DNA from: Neptunomonas qingdaonensis
GTDB taxonomy: Bacteria; Pseudomonadota; Gammaproteobacteria; Pseudomonadales; Balneatricaceae
Direction: 5' to 3'
Assembly (NCBI RefSeq): GCF_900113275.1
Contig: NZ_FOOU01000015.1
Coordinates: 43,724 to 107,723, forward strand
DNA length: 64,000 bases
Shown: positions 1-6,824 of the stretch, piece after piece
Layout: each line of letters begins with the position of its first letter
How positions within the stretch are numbered: position 1 is the stretch's first letter
Notes under the pieces: generated by a model
What the model saw: only the letters and a program-made list of their open reading frames with translations
What the model was told of the DNA's origin: nothing
Database searches by the model: none
Made by a program: the position numbers and the translations under genes

Positions 1-188
1 ATAAAGCTCATACTATCCAGCGCCACCGTAACAACACGACTCTGCGCACGCTGCCCGGCACAGATACCCGCTGCCATATCCATTTGTGACAACACCCAAC
101 CACCAAAGATATCACCTGAAGGATTGGTATCGGCAGGCATAGCGATGGTGCGCGTCGTTAAACGGCCTCTTGTTTCCTCGATAGACAT
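1..188 (-). CDS. yciA: Acyl-CoA thioesterase, YciA-type hotdog protein (C-terminal part cut off by window edge)
   Basis: Only the first 62 codons are in the window; the gene runs off the left edge. The visible N-terminus carries the stretch AMPADTNPSGDIFGGWVLSQ, which closely matches the hotdog-fold acyl-CoA thioesterases of the YciA/Acot family; in this family the Asn and Asp of PADTN..GDIFGGW lie at the active site and substrate tunnel. The family hydrolyses acyl-CoA to free acid and CoA in the cytoplasm. The start is the ATG at 188, with AAGGTGAG four bases upstream. It is followed at its 5' side by the Old Yellow Enzyme gene in the same direction, 49 bases away. Family assignment is firm, substrate length is not knowable from this fragment. 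Confidence 0.85.
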   Translation of the reverse strand, partial: MSIEETRGRLTTRTIAMPADTNPSGDIFGGWVLSQMDMAAGICAGQRAQSRVVTVALDSMSF

Positions 189-237
189 AAATCTCACCTT
201 GAATTTACTTAAATACTAATAATGAAGGTAACATGAG

Positions 238-1293
238 TTAGCTTATCAGTAGCGGATAATCAGTATAACCCACCGCACCGGATGCATAGAAGGTCGATGA
301 GTCTGGCTTGTTAAGAGGCGCATCCTGACGCAACCGCGCTACCAAATCCGGATTGGCTATAAAGGCTTTACCAAACGCGACGGCATCTGCAACACTCTCT
401 TCAAGCAACTGCTCCGCCTGAGACTTAACCAACTGTTCATTGATGATCACAGCACCAGCGAAGCGCTGTTTAAGCATCCGCGTTAGTCCTGGCGCATTGA
501 AATGCTCACGAATAAAGATAAAAGCGATGTTACGTTGAGCCAGGGCCTGCGCCACATATCCAAACGTCGTTTCAGCATCACTATCTCCCATCGAATGCGC
601 ATCACCACGAGGCGACAAATGCACACCTACACGACCAGCCCCCCAAACGCCGATGGCTGCATCCGTAGCTTCAAGCAAGAAGCGGGCACGATTTTCAATG
701 CTACCACCGTAACTATCGGTACGATGATTAGTCGAATCCTGCAGAAACTGATCCGGCAAATAACCATTCGCACCATGGACCTCTACGCCATCAAAACCAG
801 CGGCTTTGGCATTTTCCGCACCCTTTTTAAATGCCTGAATGATCTCGTGAATCTCATCAATACTAAGCGCACGCGGCACCTCATAAGCCTTCTCCGGGCG
901 CACCAGGCTGACATGCCCTTGTGCCGCCAACGCACTGGGAGCAACCGGCAGTTCACCATTCAGATAAACCGAATCGGAGATACGCCCCACATGCCATAAT
1001 TGCAGTACGATTCGGCCACCGGCCTTGTGCACGGCGTTTGTTACCTTTTTCCAGCCCTCAACCTGAGCATCGGACCAGATGCCCGGTGTATCCGGATACC
1101 CGACCCCCATCGGTGTTACCGACGTCGCTTCAGTAACAATGAGACCCGCATCGGCTCGCTGTGCGTAATACTCGGCCATCAGCTCATTGGGCACGCGTCC
1201 TTCGCTGGCACGGCAACGTGTCAAAGGTGACATCACGATACGGTTTGGCAATAAGAAATCACCCATCTGAACGGGGCTAAACAAGGGACTCAT
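238..1293 (-). CDS. NADH:flavin oxidoreductase, Old Yellow Enzyme (NemA-like ene-reductase)
   Basis: A 351-residue single-domain FMN TIM barrel of the Old Yellow Enzyme family, the usual length for NemA/PETN reductase. Visible hallmarks are the N-terminal NRIVMSPLTRCRA (residues 17-29), QLWHVGR (98-104) and the active-site run VEVHGANGYL (170-179), giving the His173/Asn176 substrate-binding pair and the proton-donor Tyr178, then NHRTDSYGGSIENRARF. By family knowledge it reduces activated C=C bonds of electrophiles such as maleimides, enones and nitro-compounds with NAD(P)H in the cytosol. AGGAG six bases before the ATG supports the start. The ArsR-type gene lies only 18 bases upstream in the same direction, so regulator and reductase look co-transcribed, resembling the nemRA logic but with a different regulator family. 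Confidence 0.92.
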   Translation of the reverse strand: MSPLFSPVQMGDFLLPNRIVMSPLTRCRASEGRVPNELMAEYYAQRADAGLIVTEATSVTPMGVGYPDTPGIWSDAQVEGWKKVTNAVHKAGGRIVLQLWHVGRISDSVYLNGELPVAPSALAAQGHVSLVRPEKAYEVPRALSIDEIHEIIQAFKKGAENAKAAGFDGVEVHGANGYLPDQFLQDSTNHRTDSYGGSIENRARFLLEATDAAIGVWGAGRVGVHLSPRGDAHSMGDSDAETTFGYVAQALAQRNIAFIFIREHFNAPGLTRMLKQRFAGAVIINEQLVKSQAEQLLEESVADAVAFGKAFIANPDLVARLRQDAPLNKPDSSTFYASGAVGYTDYPLLIS

Positions 1294-1311
1294 AACGACT
1301 CCTGAAACGCT

Positions 1312-1617
1312 CTATAGTGTTTGTTGAATTTGCTCAGTAAACTCGCGGATAACCGCTTCATTTCGCTGATAATAGACCCACTGCCCACGGCGCTGAGAGC
1401 TCAGTAAACCGGTACGCTGCATCAAAGCCAGATGAGAAGAAACCGTAGACTGCGACAATCCGGACTTTGCAAAAATCTGGCTCACACAAACGCACTGTTC
1501 AAAGCCATTGGGCTGCAGCGTAAACTCCTGTTCAGGCTGTTTCAGCCACTGCAAAATCTCACGACGTACCGGATTTGCCAGTGCTTTAATAATCTGATCC
1601 AGGTTTTCATCAGTCAT
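1312..1617 (-). CDS. ArsR/SmtB-family winged-helix regulator with a CxC motif
   Basis: About 101 residues from the ATG at 1617; a GTG at 1641 would add eight residues but the ATG has AGGA upstream at a normal distance. The protein shows the ArsR winged-helix pattern: ALANPVRREILQWL at the start, the recognition helix LSQSTVSSHLALMQRTGLL and the wing RRGQWVYYQ. The stretch FEQCVCVSQIF places two cysteines one residue apart at the position where arsenic-sensing ArsR proteins carry their Cys-Val-Cys site. It precedes the ene-reductase gene in a likely operon, so it is probably an autorepressor released by thiol modification or a thiophilic ion. The effector is inference; arsenic genes are absent nearby, which favours a reactive-electrophile or redox signal. 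Confidence 0.9.
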   Translation of the reverse strand: MTDENLDQIIKALANPVRREILQWLKQPEQEFTLQPNGFEQCVCVSQIFAKSGLSQSTVSSHLALMQRTGLLSSQRRGQWVYYQRNEAVIREFTEQIQQTL

Positions 1618-1644
1618 AATCAATTCCATCCTGCGAGTCACAAT

Positions 1645-1675
1645 ATGATATATCGGAATATATCGATATTTATAG
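1645..1675 (-). promoter_or_regulatory. Likely ArsR operator/promoter region
   Basis: Immediately upstream of the ArsR start lies an AT-rich block with two nested palindromes: GATATATC at 1647-1654 and the perfect ATATCGATAT at 1660-1669. ArsR-family repressors usually bind AT-rich imperfect palindromes overlapping their own promoter, so this is the best operator candidate for the regulator/ene-reductase pair. No clear -35/-10 pair was assigned. Confidence 0.5.
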
Positions 1676-1819
1676 CCTGATCATATCAATAGTGTGTTGC
1701 AAAATTCGGAATGAGCTTATGCGACTTTGCATTTATTCTGTGCGTTGTCGGACTAAGTGGAAGTAAATAATCGCTTATAGTATGTTTCTATACATAAGAG
1801 CTGACCGAGGTGAATGAGT

Positions 1820-2026
1820 ATGGCCCACATTGAAGAATTAGAATTATCGGCACATCGCAGCGACATTATTAAAGACGTAAATGATTTAATTGAAAAATAT
1901 CGCACTATTTTTGAATGGGATGTGCCGGAAATAGATGAGAGCCTGACAAACACGTTAATTATAAACGAAGTTCGTAAAGCGCTTGATGATATTGAAAATG
2001 AATTGCTAGGAAAAATAGATTGCTAG
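1820..2026 (+). CDS. Small acidic hypothetical protein
   Basis: A 68-residue protein that I do not recognise. The ATG at 1820 is chosen over the ATG at 1814 because GAGG (1807-1810) is nine bases from the former and only three from the latter. The sequence is rich in Asp/Glu and hydrophobic heptad-like positions (SDIIKDVNDLIEKY, NEVRKALDDIENELL), so a small helical, soluble protein is likely. It has no signal peptide or cysteine pairs apart from the last residue. Its 3' end is odd: the final codons and the stop lie inside a 17-base tandem duplication (see repeat at 2002), so the present C-terminus may be recent. It stands alone between the ArsR operon (divergent) and the HiPIP gene (convergent). 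Confidence 0.55.
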   Translation: MAHIEELELSAHRSDIIKDVNDLIEKYRTIFEWDVPEIDESLTNTLIINEVRKALDDIENELLGKIDC

Positions 2027-2033
2027 GAAAAAA
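2002..2033. repeat. 17-bp-period direct duplication across the 3' end of the small acidic gene
   Basis: The 14-mer ATTGCTAGGAAAAA occurs at 2002-2015 and again at 2019-2032, a period of 17 bases. Because 17 is not a multiple of three, the second copy is read in another frame and supplies the TAG stop at 2024-2026. Without the extra copy, the reading frame would continue as ELLGK-NWAVKP and stop at a TGA near 2051. Confidence 0.7.
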
Positions 2034-2125
2034 TTGGGCAGTAAAACCATGAACCGCTAATTCAACTTCCAAGTGCAACACTCACCTGTATAACCTGACA
2101 GGGTACTGTCAAGTTAATGTAGCTT

Positions 2126-2180
2126 TTTCATTTCAGAGGTTTCATTTTAAAAGTGTCATTTTAAAGGTTAGTTATAAAGG
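2126..2180. repeat. Degenerate 14-bp tandem repeats in a convergent intergenic region
   Basis: Four consecutive units are visible: TTTCATTTCAGAGG (2126-2139), TTTCATTTTAAAAG (2140-2153), TGTCATTTTAAAGG (2154-2167) and the diverged 13-mer TTAGTTATAAAGG (2168-2180). They lie between the small acidic gene and the convergent HiPIP gene. A perfect nine-base stem with a five-base loop (TAGCTCAGA/TCTGAGCTA, about 2207-2229) follows and may end one or both transcripts, although no T-run follows it. Confidence 0.6.
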
Positions 2181-2249
2181 TGAAATGTGCATGTTCCATA
2201 ACCCGTAATAGCTCAGACGTAATCTGAGCTACTACAGCTTGTTATAAAA

Positions 2250-2588
2250 TTAAGATTTTTTAGCATAAGCTGAACACCATCCTGACGCGCTAACTTGCTT
2301 TCCTGGAAAGATAGCACAGGCTCCTGCTGTAGCTGATTTACTGGTATATAAAGCACAACCATCACATCGTTGATCAGCTGTGTGCTTTGGCTGTGTTGCT
2401 GCATCTACGGTGGCGGTATCTTTTTTGTAACCTAAGCCAATTGCCATTGGGTCATCTTCGGTTAATTCAGGTAGCTCGTCAGCGGAAGCGCTGGTTGCAA
2501 TGATGGAACCCGCTGCAACAGCCGTTAAACCAACAAGGCTTTTCTTTAGAATATTTCTACGTTTTAGATCAATCGTACTTTTTTTCAT
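2250..2588 (-). CDS. High-potential iron-sulfur protein (HiPIP)
   Basis: A 112-residue periplasmic electron carrier. The N-terminus is a Tat-type signal (DLKRRNILKKSLVGLTAVAAGSI, mature start near SASA-DELPEL), as expected for HiPIPs, which are exported folded with their cluster. The C-terminal half has the four cysteine ligands of a single [4Fe-4S] cluster in HiPIP spacing: C-x2-C (RCDGC), then GACAIFPG, then SGWCSAY. Family knowledge: HiPIPs carry one electron between the bc1 complex or other donors and terminal oxidases or reaction centres. The ATG at 2588 has AAGGAA six bases upstream; the longer frame begins with TTG and lacks a ribosome site. It is monocistronic as far as visible. Confidence 0.93.
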   Translation of the reverse strand: MKKSTIDLKRRNILKKSLVGLTAVAAGSIIATSASADELPELTEDDPMAIGLGYKKDTATVDAATQPKHTADQRCDGCALYTSKSATAGACAIFPGKQVSASGWCSAYAKKS

Positions 2589-2778
2589 TTTTCTTTCCTT
2601 CAATAATAATGAGCTATCGTGCTCGAATAAAAGTATCTTCGATATTTTTAAGTTCCCACAGAGACTATCATCAGGCCTTTACTCAGCCCTCCCGTGTTAT
2701 CAGGACTGCTGCCAAGAAACGAAGCTTCACTAAAGATGTTTATCGTCCCAGCAATCTAGCGCCTATTAACGTTTGAAA

Positions 2779-2812
2779 TAAAAAAGGACGTAGCTTAGAA
2801 AAACCACGTCCC
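2779..2812 (-). terminator. Rho-independent terminator of the fasciclin gene
   Basis: On the minus strand GGACGT (2811-2806) pairs with ACGTCC (2791-2786) across a short loop and is followed by a run of six T residues. It lies just 3' of the stop codon at 2826. Confidence 0.8.
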
Positions 2813-2825
2813 ATTATCTGGTTAT

Positions 2826-3323
2826 TTATTCCGGTAAAAGCACCGTGTCAATAACATGTATAACACCGTTACTCGCTTCTACATCAGTCATTACCACCTT
2901 GGCGTTGTTGATCATTACAACACCATCAGCGGCCTTAACCATTAGCTGTTCACCCTGCACAGTATCTGCACTGTCTAATTTCACGACATCAGCAGCGTTA
3001 ACTTTGCCGGGGACTACATGGTAGGTAAGCACAGAAACAAGTTGGTCCTTGTTTTCAGGCATCAGTAACATTTCCACGGTGCCATCAGGCAATTTCGCAA
3101 AAGCCTCGTCTGTTGGCGCAAATACAGTAAACGGCCCTTCCCCTTTCAAGGTTTCGACGAGTCCTGCTGCCTCAATAGCGACGACAAGCGTATTAAACGA
3201 ACCGTTTTCTGCAGCAACATCCACAATGTCTTTTTTCATACCATGGCCGTCTGCATAAGAAAATGAGGTAAATGCTAAGCTTGCAACCACAACAGATAAA
3301 ATAGCTGTTAATTTTTTAAACAT
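2826..3323 (-). CDS. Secreted fasciclin (FAS1) domain protein
   Basis: A 165-residue protein consisting of a Sec signal peptide ([24 protein letters not shown], cleavage after SYA) and one FAS1 domain. The two FAS1 signatures are visible: [15 protein letters not shown] around residues 65-79 and the C-terminal [13 protein letters not shown], with the conserved Tyr-His (TYHVVPG) between. FAS1 domains are adhesion modules found in secreted or surface proteins; the single-domain bacterial type is periplasmic or extracellular with no known enzyme activity. The start follows a plausible AT-rich leader and the gene has its own terminator, so it is probably monocistronic. Confidence 0.93.
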   Translation of the reverse strand: MFKKLTAILSVVVASLAFTSFSYADGHGMKKDIVDVAAENGSFNTLVVAIEAAGLVETLKGEGPFTVFAPTDEAFAKLPDGTVEMLLMPENKDQLVSVLTYHVVPGKVNAADVVKLDSADTVQGEQLMVKAADGVVMINNAKVVMTDVEASNGVIHVIDTVLLPE

Positions 3324-3659
3324 GATATTTTCCTATTAAAGTTTGTTTGGTTTTGTCTTGCTGGATATCTTTACGAAGCATCTTGATAAATAGATCAACA
3401 TGGATAGGCGATTTGTGTATCCATTGGCTGCAAAAAAGCTTAACGCTGAGCTTCCGGGGTGGGGCAAACCAGAACGTCAAAATAATCTGAAACAGTTGGC
3501 AACAGTGATAGATGCTATGAACGACGCGAAACGCCAACCTTTGTACTTACCCAGGGATGAATTTATCTTTGAATTATCCCTTAGCACGAGTTAATTTGAC
3601 GGTACCGAACAGGGGCATTGATTCGCCTGTCACCCTCCGCTAAGCGATGAGAACTGATT
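3324..3659. other. Gene-free stretch between fasciclin and NylB-like genes
   Basis: About 336 bases. An open frame of 64 codons on the plus strand (3400-3594) has no ribosome binding site and no recognisable motif. I see no convincing promoter or hairpin; promoters for the two flanking divergent genes must lie here. Confidence 0.4.
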
Positions 3660-4895
3660 ATGTACGATAAAAAAGATATGGCTCCGCCGGGTGTTGGCTA
3701 CCTTGATCTGAAGTTGATGCAGGGCTGCCCGCCGCCTCAGGACAAGCTGATCGACCTGCGCAACTGGGACAGCCCGCCCTACAATCGCTGGTCGTTCCAA
3801 CATATGTCCGAGCTGTTTCCGGTGGCGCCGATTCGTCGTGGCAAGGCGCCGGTGAGTGAACTGCCGCAGGCGACACGCTCGCTCGACAGGGTGCGTTTTG
3901 AACGGGTCGATGGCCAGCAAACCGATCTGGCAACTTTTCTGACCGACAGTTACACCGATGGATTTATTGTGCTGCACCAAGGCAAGGTGGTGTCGGAGCA
4001 GTACTTTAATGGGATGCAGCCACATACGCTGCATCTGCTGCAGTCGGTTTCCAAGACACTGGTTGCCAGCTTGGTCGGCATTTTGATTGGCCAGGGCAAG
4101 ATCGATCCCGATGCCAGGGTCAGTGACTATGTGAGCGATCTATCCGGTTGTGATTATGGCGATGCGCGGCTGCAGGATGTGTTGGATATGCGCACCGGCA
4201 TCCAGTTTTGCGAGGATTACACCAACCCCGACGCCGAGTTCATTCAGCTCGACATCGCCTCGGGCTGGCGCGAGCGTGGTACCCGAACCTCGCCAGATAC
4301 GATCTACGGGCTGTTGAAATCGCTCAAGAAGGGTCGCGAGCACGGCGGTCACTTTGAATACCGCTCGGTTGAAACCGATGTGCTGGGTTGGGTCTGCGAG
4401 CAAGTGTGCAACGAGCGTCTGCCGGTACTGTTGAGCCGGGAGATCTGGGCCAAGTTAGGCGCGGAACAAGACGCCAATATCACTCTGGATCGGGTCGGTA
4501 CCGCACTAGCCGACGGGGGCATCAGCGCTAGCCTGCGTGACCTGGCCCGGTTTGCCCAGATGCATCTGCAAGGTGGTATGTTTAATGGTCAGCAGATCGT
4601 TCCCGAAGCGTTCATCAAGGCGTCCCGGCAGGGATCGGGTGAACATTTCAGGGTACTGTACGGCGCCTTTGCCGAGCATTACCCCAAGGCGGCCTATAGC
4701 AACCAGTGCTGGGTGCACGATAGTGATAAGGGGATCTATTCGGCCCGCGGCGTGTTTGGCCAGTTTATCTATGTTGATCCGCAGTCTGACGTGTCGATCG
4801 TCAAATTTTCTACCTGGCCTGATTTCCTCAACCCCGAGTGGTCACTGAACAGCAACCGCGCCTTTGAGGCGATAGCCAAGGCACTTGCTGATTGA
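3660..4895 (+). CDS. Serine hydrolase of the class C beta-lactamase family, 6-aminohexanoate-dimer hydrolase (NylB)-like
   Basis: 411 residues, no signal peptide, so cytoplasmic. The catalytic Ser-x-x-Lys motif is SVSK at residues 129-132, and the neighbouring blocks follow NylB order closely: NRWSFQHMSELFP near 42-54, DMRTGIQFCEDYTNP at 176-190 (Tyr187 aligns with the NylB substrate Tyr170), FEYRSVETDVLGW with the active-site Tyr234, and VSIVKFSTWPD near the end. NylB hydrolyses linear 6-aminohexanoate dimers and is related to carboxylesterases; here an amide or ester substrate is likely but unknown. By eye the gene is richer in G and C than its neighbours, which hints at transfer. The MFS exporter follows 53 bases downstream on the same strand and may be co-transcribed. 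Confidence 0.85.
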   Translation: MYDKKDMAPPGVGYLDLKLMQGCPPPQDKLIDLRNWDSPPYNRWSFQHMSELFPVAPIRRGKAPVSELPQATRSLDRVRFERVDGQQTDLATFLTDSYTDGFIVLHQGKVVSEQYFNGMQPHTLHLLQSVSKTLVASLVGILIGQGKIDPDARVSDYVSDLSGCDYGDARLQDVLDMRTGIQFCEDYTNPDAEFIQLDIASGWRERGTRTSPDTIYGLLKSLKKGREHGGHFEYRSVETDVLGWVCEQVCNERLPVLLSREIWAKLGAEQDANITLDRVGTALADGGISASLRDLARFAQMHLQGGMFNGQQIVPEAFIKASRQGSGEHFRVLYGAFAEHYPKAAYSNQCWVHDSDKGIYSARGVFGQFIYVDPQSDVSIVKFSTWPDFLNPEWSLNSNRAFEAIAKALAD

Positions 4896-4948
4896 TCCAA
4901 AAACGAAGCCCCACCTCAAACATAAGGAAAAACCTTTCAGGTTAAAGG

Positions 4949-6373
4949 ATGAACACATCTACGGTTACAAGCCATCAGGAAACCCCCTGGCTGGCACTTT
5001 ATAGTATTTGCCTGGCAGCATTTCTGGTACCTATGGCGATGTCTGCTGTCAATCTTGCTTTGCCTGCGATCGCTAAAGACTTACAGGTCGATGCCGTATT
5101 ACTCAGTTGGATTCCCAGTGCGCCGCTCTGGGGAAGCGTTGTGCTGATGCTGCCGATTTCCCGGCTAGCCGATATCTGGGGACGCAAGCGCGTTCATTTA
5201 TTGGGATTGTGTTTGTATGCCCTGTCTTCGCTAGCGGTTGTGTGGATAGATAGCATTGAATGGCTGTTAGTTTTCCGCGTGATACAAGGTTTAGCCAGCT
5301 CTTTTATTTTTGCTACCGCGATGGCTATGGTGGCGATCTTGGCGGGTACCAAGCGACGGGGCATGTTCCTTGGCATCGTTTCTACGTCTGTTTATCTTGG
5401 GCTGACAATGGGCCCTGCTGCGGGAGGATTGTTAACGGAATGGTTAGGTTGGCGCAGTGTGTTCTGGTTGCCGGTTCCCGGCATATTTATGGCGTTCAGC
5501 CTGATTGCCTGGTTTATGCCGAATGAACCGAAACTGGTCGGGTCAGAAGAGTCCCGGCAATACTCCATGCGACAACGCTTCGATGTAACCGGCAGCTTAC
5601 TGTTTTCTTTGAGCGTCAGCTGCTTATTCTTTGGTGTCACAGGCCTACCTGATGCAGGTTTTGTTGTTTTGTTGGTCGCGGGGCTTGGTTTAAGTGGAGG
5701 GTTTGTTTATCAACAACGCCGTGCCAGTGTACCGCTGATAAGAATAGATGCATTAAGTCAGAATCGAATTTTCAACCGCTCGATGCTGGCCAGTCTTTTC
5801 ATGTATGGGGCCAGCTTTCCCGTCCTGTTTATCGTTAGTTTGTATCTGCAATACATCCAGGGACTCTCTCCGGGCGACGCGGGAAAAGTGGTACTTTTAC
5901 AGGCGTTGTTGACAGCCTGTATTGCACCTGTCGCTGGCCGATTGTCGGATAAATATGATCCACGGATACTGGCTACTACGGGTTGTGGCCTTTATATACT
6001 GGGATTTGTACTGCTATTTTTTGTGGGAATGCAAACGCCACTGTGGCAAGTTAAAACCGGCTTATGCTTGCTCGGAGTCGGCTTTGGTTTATTTTCATCA
6101 CCGAATACGAATGCGGCGATAAGTTCGGTAGACCCATCGCGCTTAGGTATTGCTTCAGGGTTACTTAATCTGGCACGCACAGGCGGTAATATGTTTAGTA
6201 CGGCGATTATGGTGGTAATCTTTAACTATTATTTTGCCGATCAGATATTACAACCGGAGCATTATCCACAGCTACTGACGGTGGTAAGAATCACCCTGTT
6301 ACTTGGCGTACTGTATGCTTTATCAGGCGGCTATTTTTCTCTGACTCGGGGACGAATGCGCTCGGCAGACTAG
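4949..6373 (+). CDS. MFS multidrug exporter, DHA2 (14-helix) type
   Basis: 474 hydrophobic residues in the length range of EmrB/QacA-type drug:H+ antiporters. Motif A of the loop between helices 2 and 3 is seen as SRLADIWGRKRV (71-82), and the export-specific motif C region as LGLTMGPAAGGLL (150-162) followed by WLGWRSVFWL. The protein would sit in the inner membrane and expel drugs or amphipathic compounds using proton-motive force. It starts at an ATG whose upstream region contains AAAGG; the upstream neighbour is the NylB-like hydrolase, so export of a compound related to the hydrolase's substrate is possible but not shown. No EmrA-type adaptor gene is present beside it. Confidence 0.9.
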   Translation: MNTSTVTSHQETPWLALYSICLAAFLVPMAMSAVNLALPAIAKDLQVDAVLLSWIPSAPLWGSVVLMLPISRLADIWGRKRVHLLGLCLYALSSLAVVWIDSIEWLLVFRVIQGLASSFIFATAMAMVAILAGTKRRGMFLGIVSTSVYLGLTMGPAAGGLLTEWLGWRSVFWLPVPGIFMAFSLIAWFMPNEPKLVGSEESRQYSMRQRFDVTGSLLFSLSVSCLFFGVTGLPDAGFVVLLVAGLGLSGGFVYQQRRASVPLIRIDALSQNRIFNRSMLASLFMYGASFPVLFIVSLYLQYIQGLSPGDAGKVVLLQALLTACIAPVAGRLSDKYDPRILATTGCGLYILGFVLLFFVGMQTPLWQVKTGLCLLGVGFGLFSSPNTNAAISSVDPSRLGIASGLLNLARTGGNMFSTAIMVVIFNYYFADQILQPEHYPQLLTVVRITLLLGVLYALSGGYFSLTRGRMRSAD

Positions 6374-6381
6374 CCATCACC

Positions 6382-6459
6382 TCATTCAGGCACCCGTTCG
6401 AACTTGTTGCCATCTAACATAATAAAGCGACCATCTGCTGCCTGCCTGGCCATAACCGA
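6382..6459 (-). pseudogene. In-frame coding-like continuation after the stop of the ribbon-helix-helix gene
   Basis: Directly after the TGA at 6462-6460 the same frame stays open for 25 codons and reads SVMARQAADGRFIMLDGNKF then ERVPE before a TGA at 6384-6382. The text looks like real protein (DGRFIMLDGNKF), and a single C-to-T change of CGA to TGA would explain the interruption. It may be the severed tail of the upstream protein, a separate mini-ORF starting at the internal ATG, or chance. Confidence 0.35.
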
Positions 6460-6669
6460 TCAGTCGGTCTCGATGGTATGGTCCATCTCGCTGTCCAGAA
6501 TGAGATGGGCATTGTCGCCATCCTTATGCGCATGCGCATGAGTTACTTCAGCATTTCCGGCAGTTAATAGAATACGGCTCAAAATGGTATTTTCGGACTC
6601 ATCTTTGTCTTGTCGTCTAGCCACAATAGCGGCGTAAACATCGTTAGACACGGTAATGGTTTTGGACAT
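6460..6669 (-). CDS. Small ribbon-helix-helix (antitoxin-like) DNA-binding protein
   Basis: 69 residues from the ATG at 6669, chosen because GGAGG stands eight bases upstream; the longer frame from 6684 overlaps that site. The N-terminus SKTITVSNDVYAAIVARRQ followed by ESENTILSRIL has the beta-strand/helix/helix pattern of MetJ/Arc-type regulators such as VapB- and CopG-like antitoxins. The C-terminus is His-rich (HAHAHKDGDNAH). No toxin gene adjoins it: the flanking genes are the convergent MFS exporter and the Hsp70 operon. Translation appears to have once continued past the stop, see 6382-6459. Function as a transcription factor or orphan antitoxin is inference from fold pattern only. Confidence 0.65.
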   Translation of the reverse strand: MSKTITVSNDVYAAIVARRQDKDESENTILSRILLTAGNAEVTHAHAHKDGDNAHLILDSEMDHTIETD

Positions 6670-6824
6670 GATTGCACCCTCCAAATCAACACCAATTGTT
6701 TCTTAACTATGATTTAGTGCAATCGATAAATCAAGAGTCGCGTGCAGAGGACTTTTCATTCAACACGAGCCTCTAAACACAGGCCTCTCAATACACGCCA
6801 CTCAACACAATCCGTTCAAACGCC

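Noticed and set aside
3400..3594. 64-codon ORF between fasciclin and NylB-like genes
   Set aside because: No ribosome site, no motif; coding-like text is weak, and it lies in a region where divergent promoters are expected.
6460..6462. TGA as a selenocysteine codon in the ribbon-helix-helix gene
   Set aside because: No selenocysteine-insertion-like stem-loop directly after the TGA and no redox family; a nonsense mutation or true stop is simpler.
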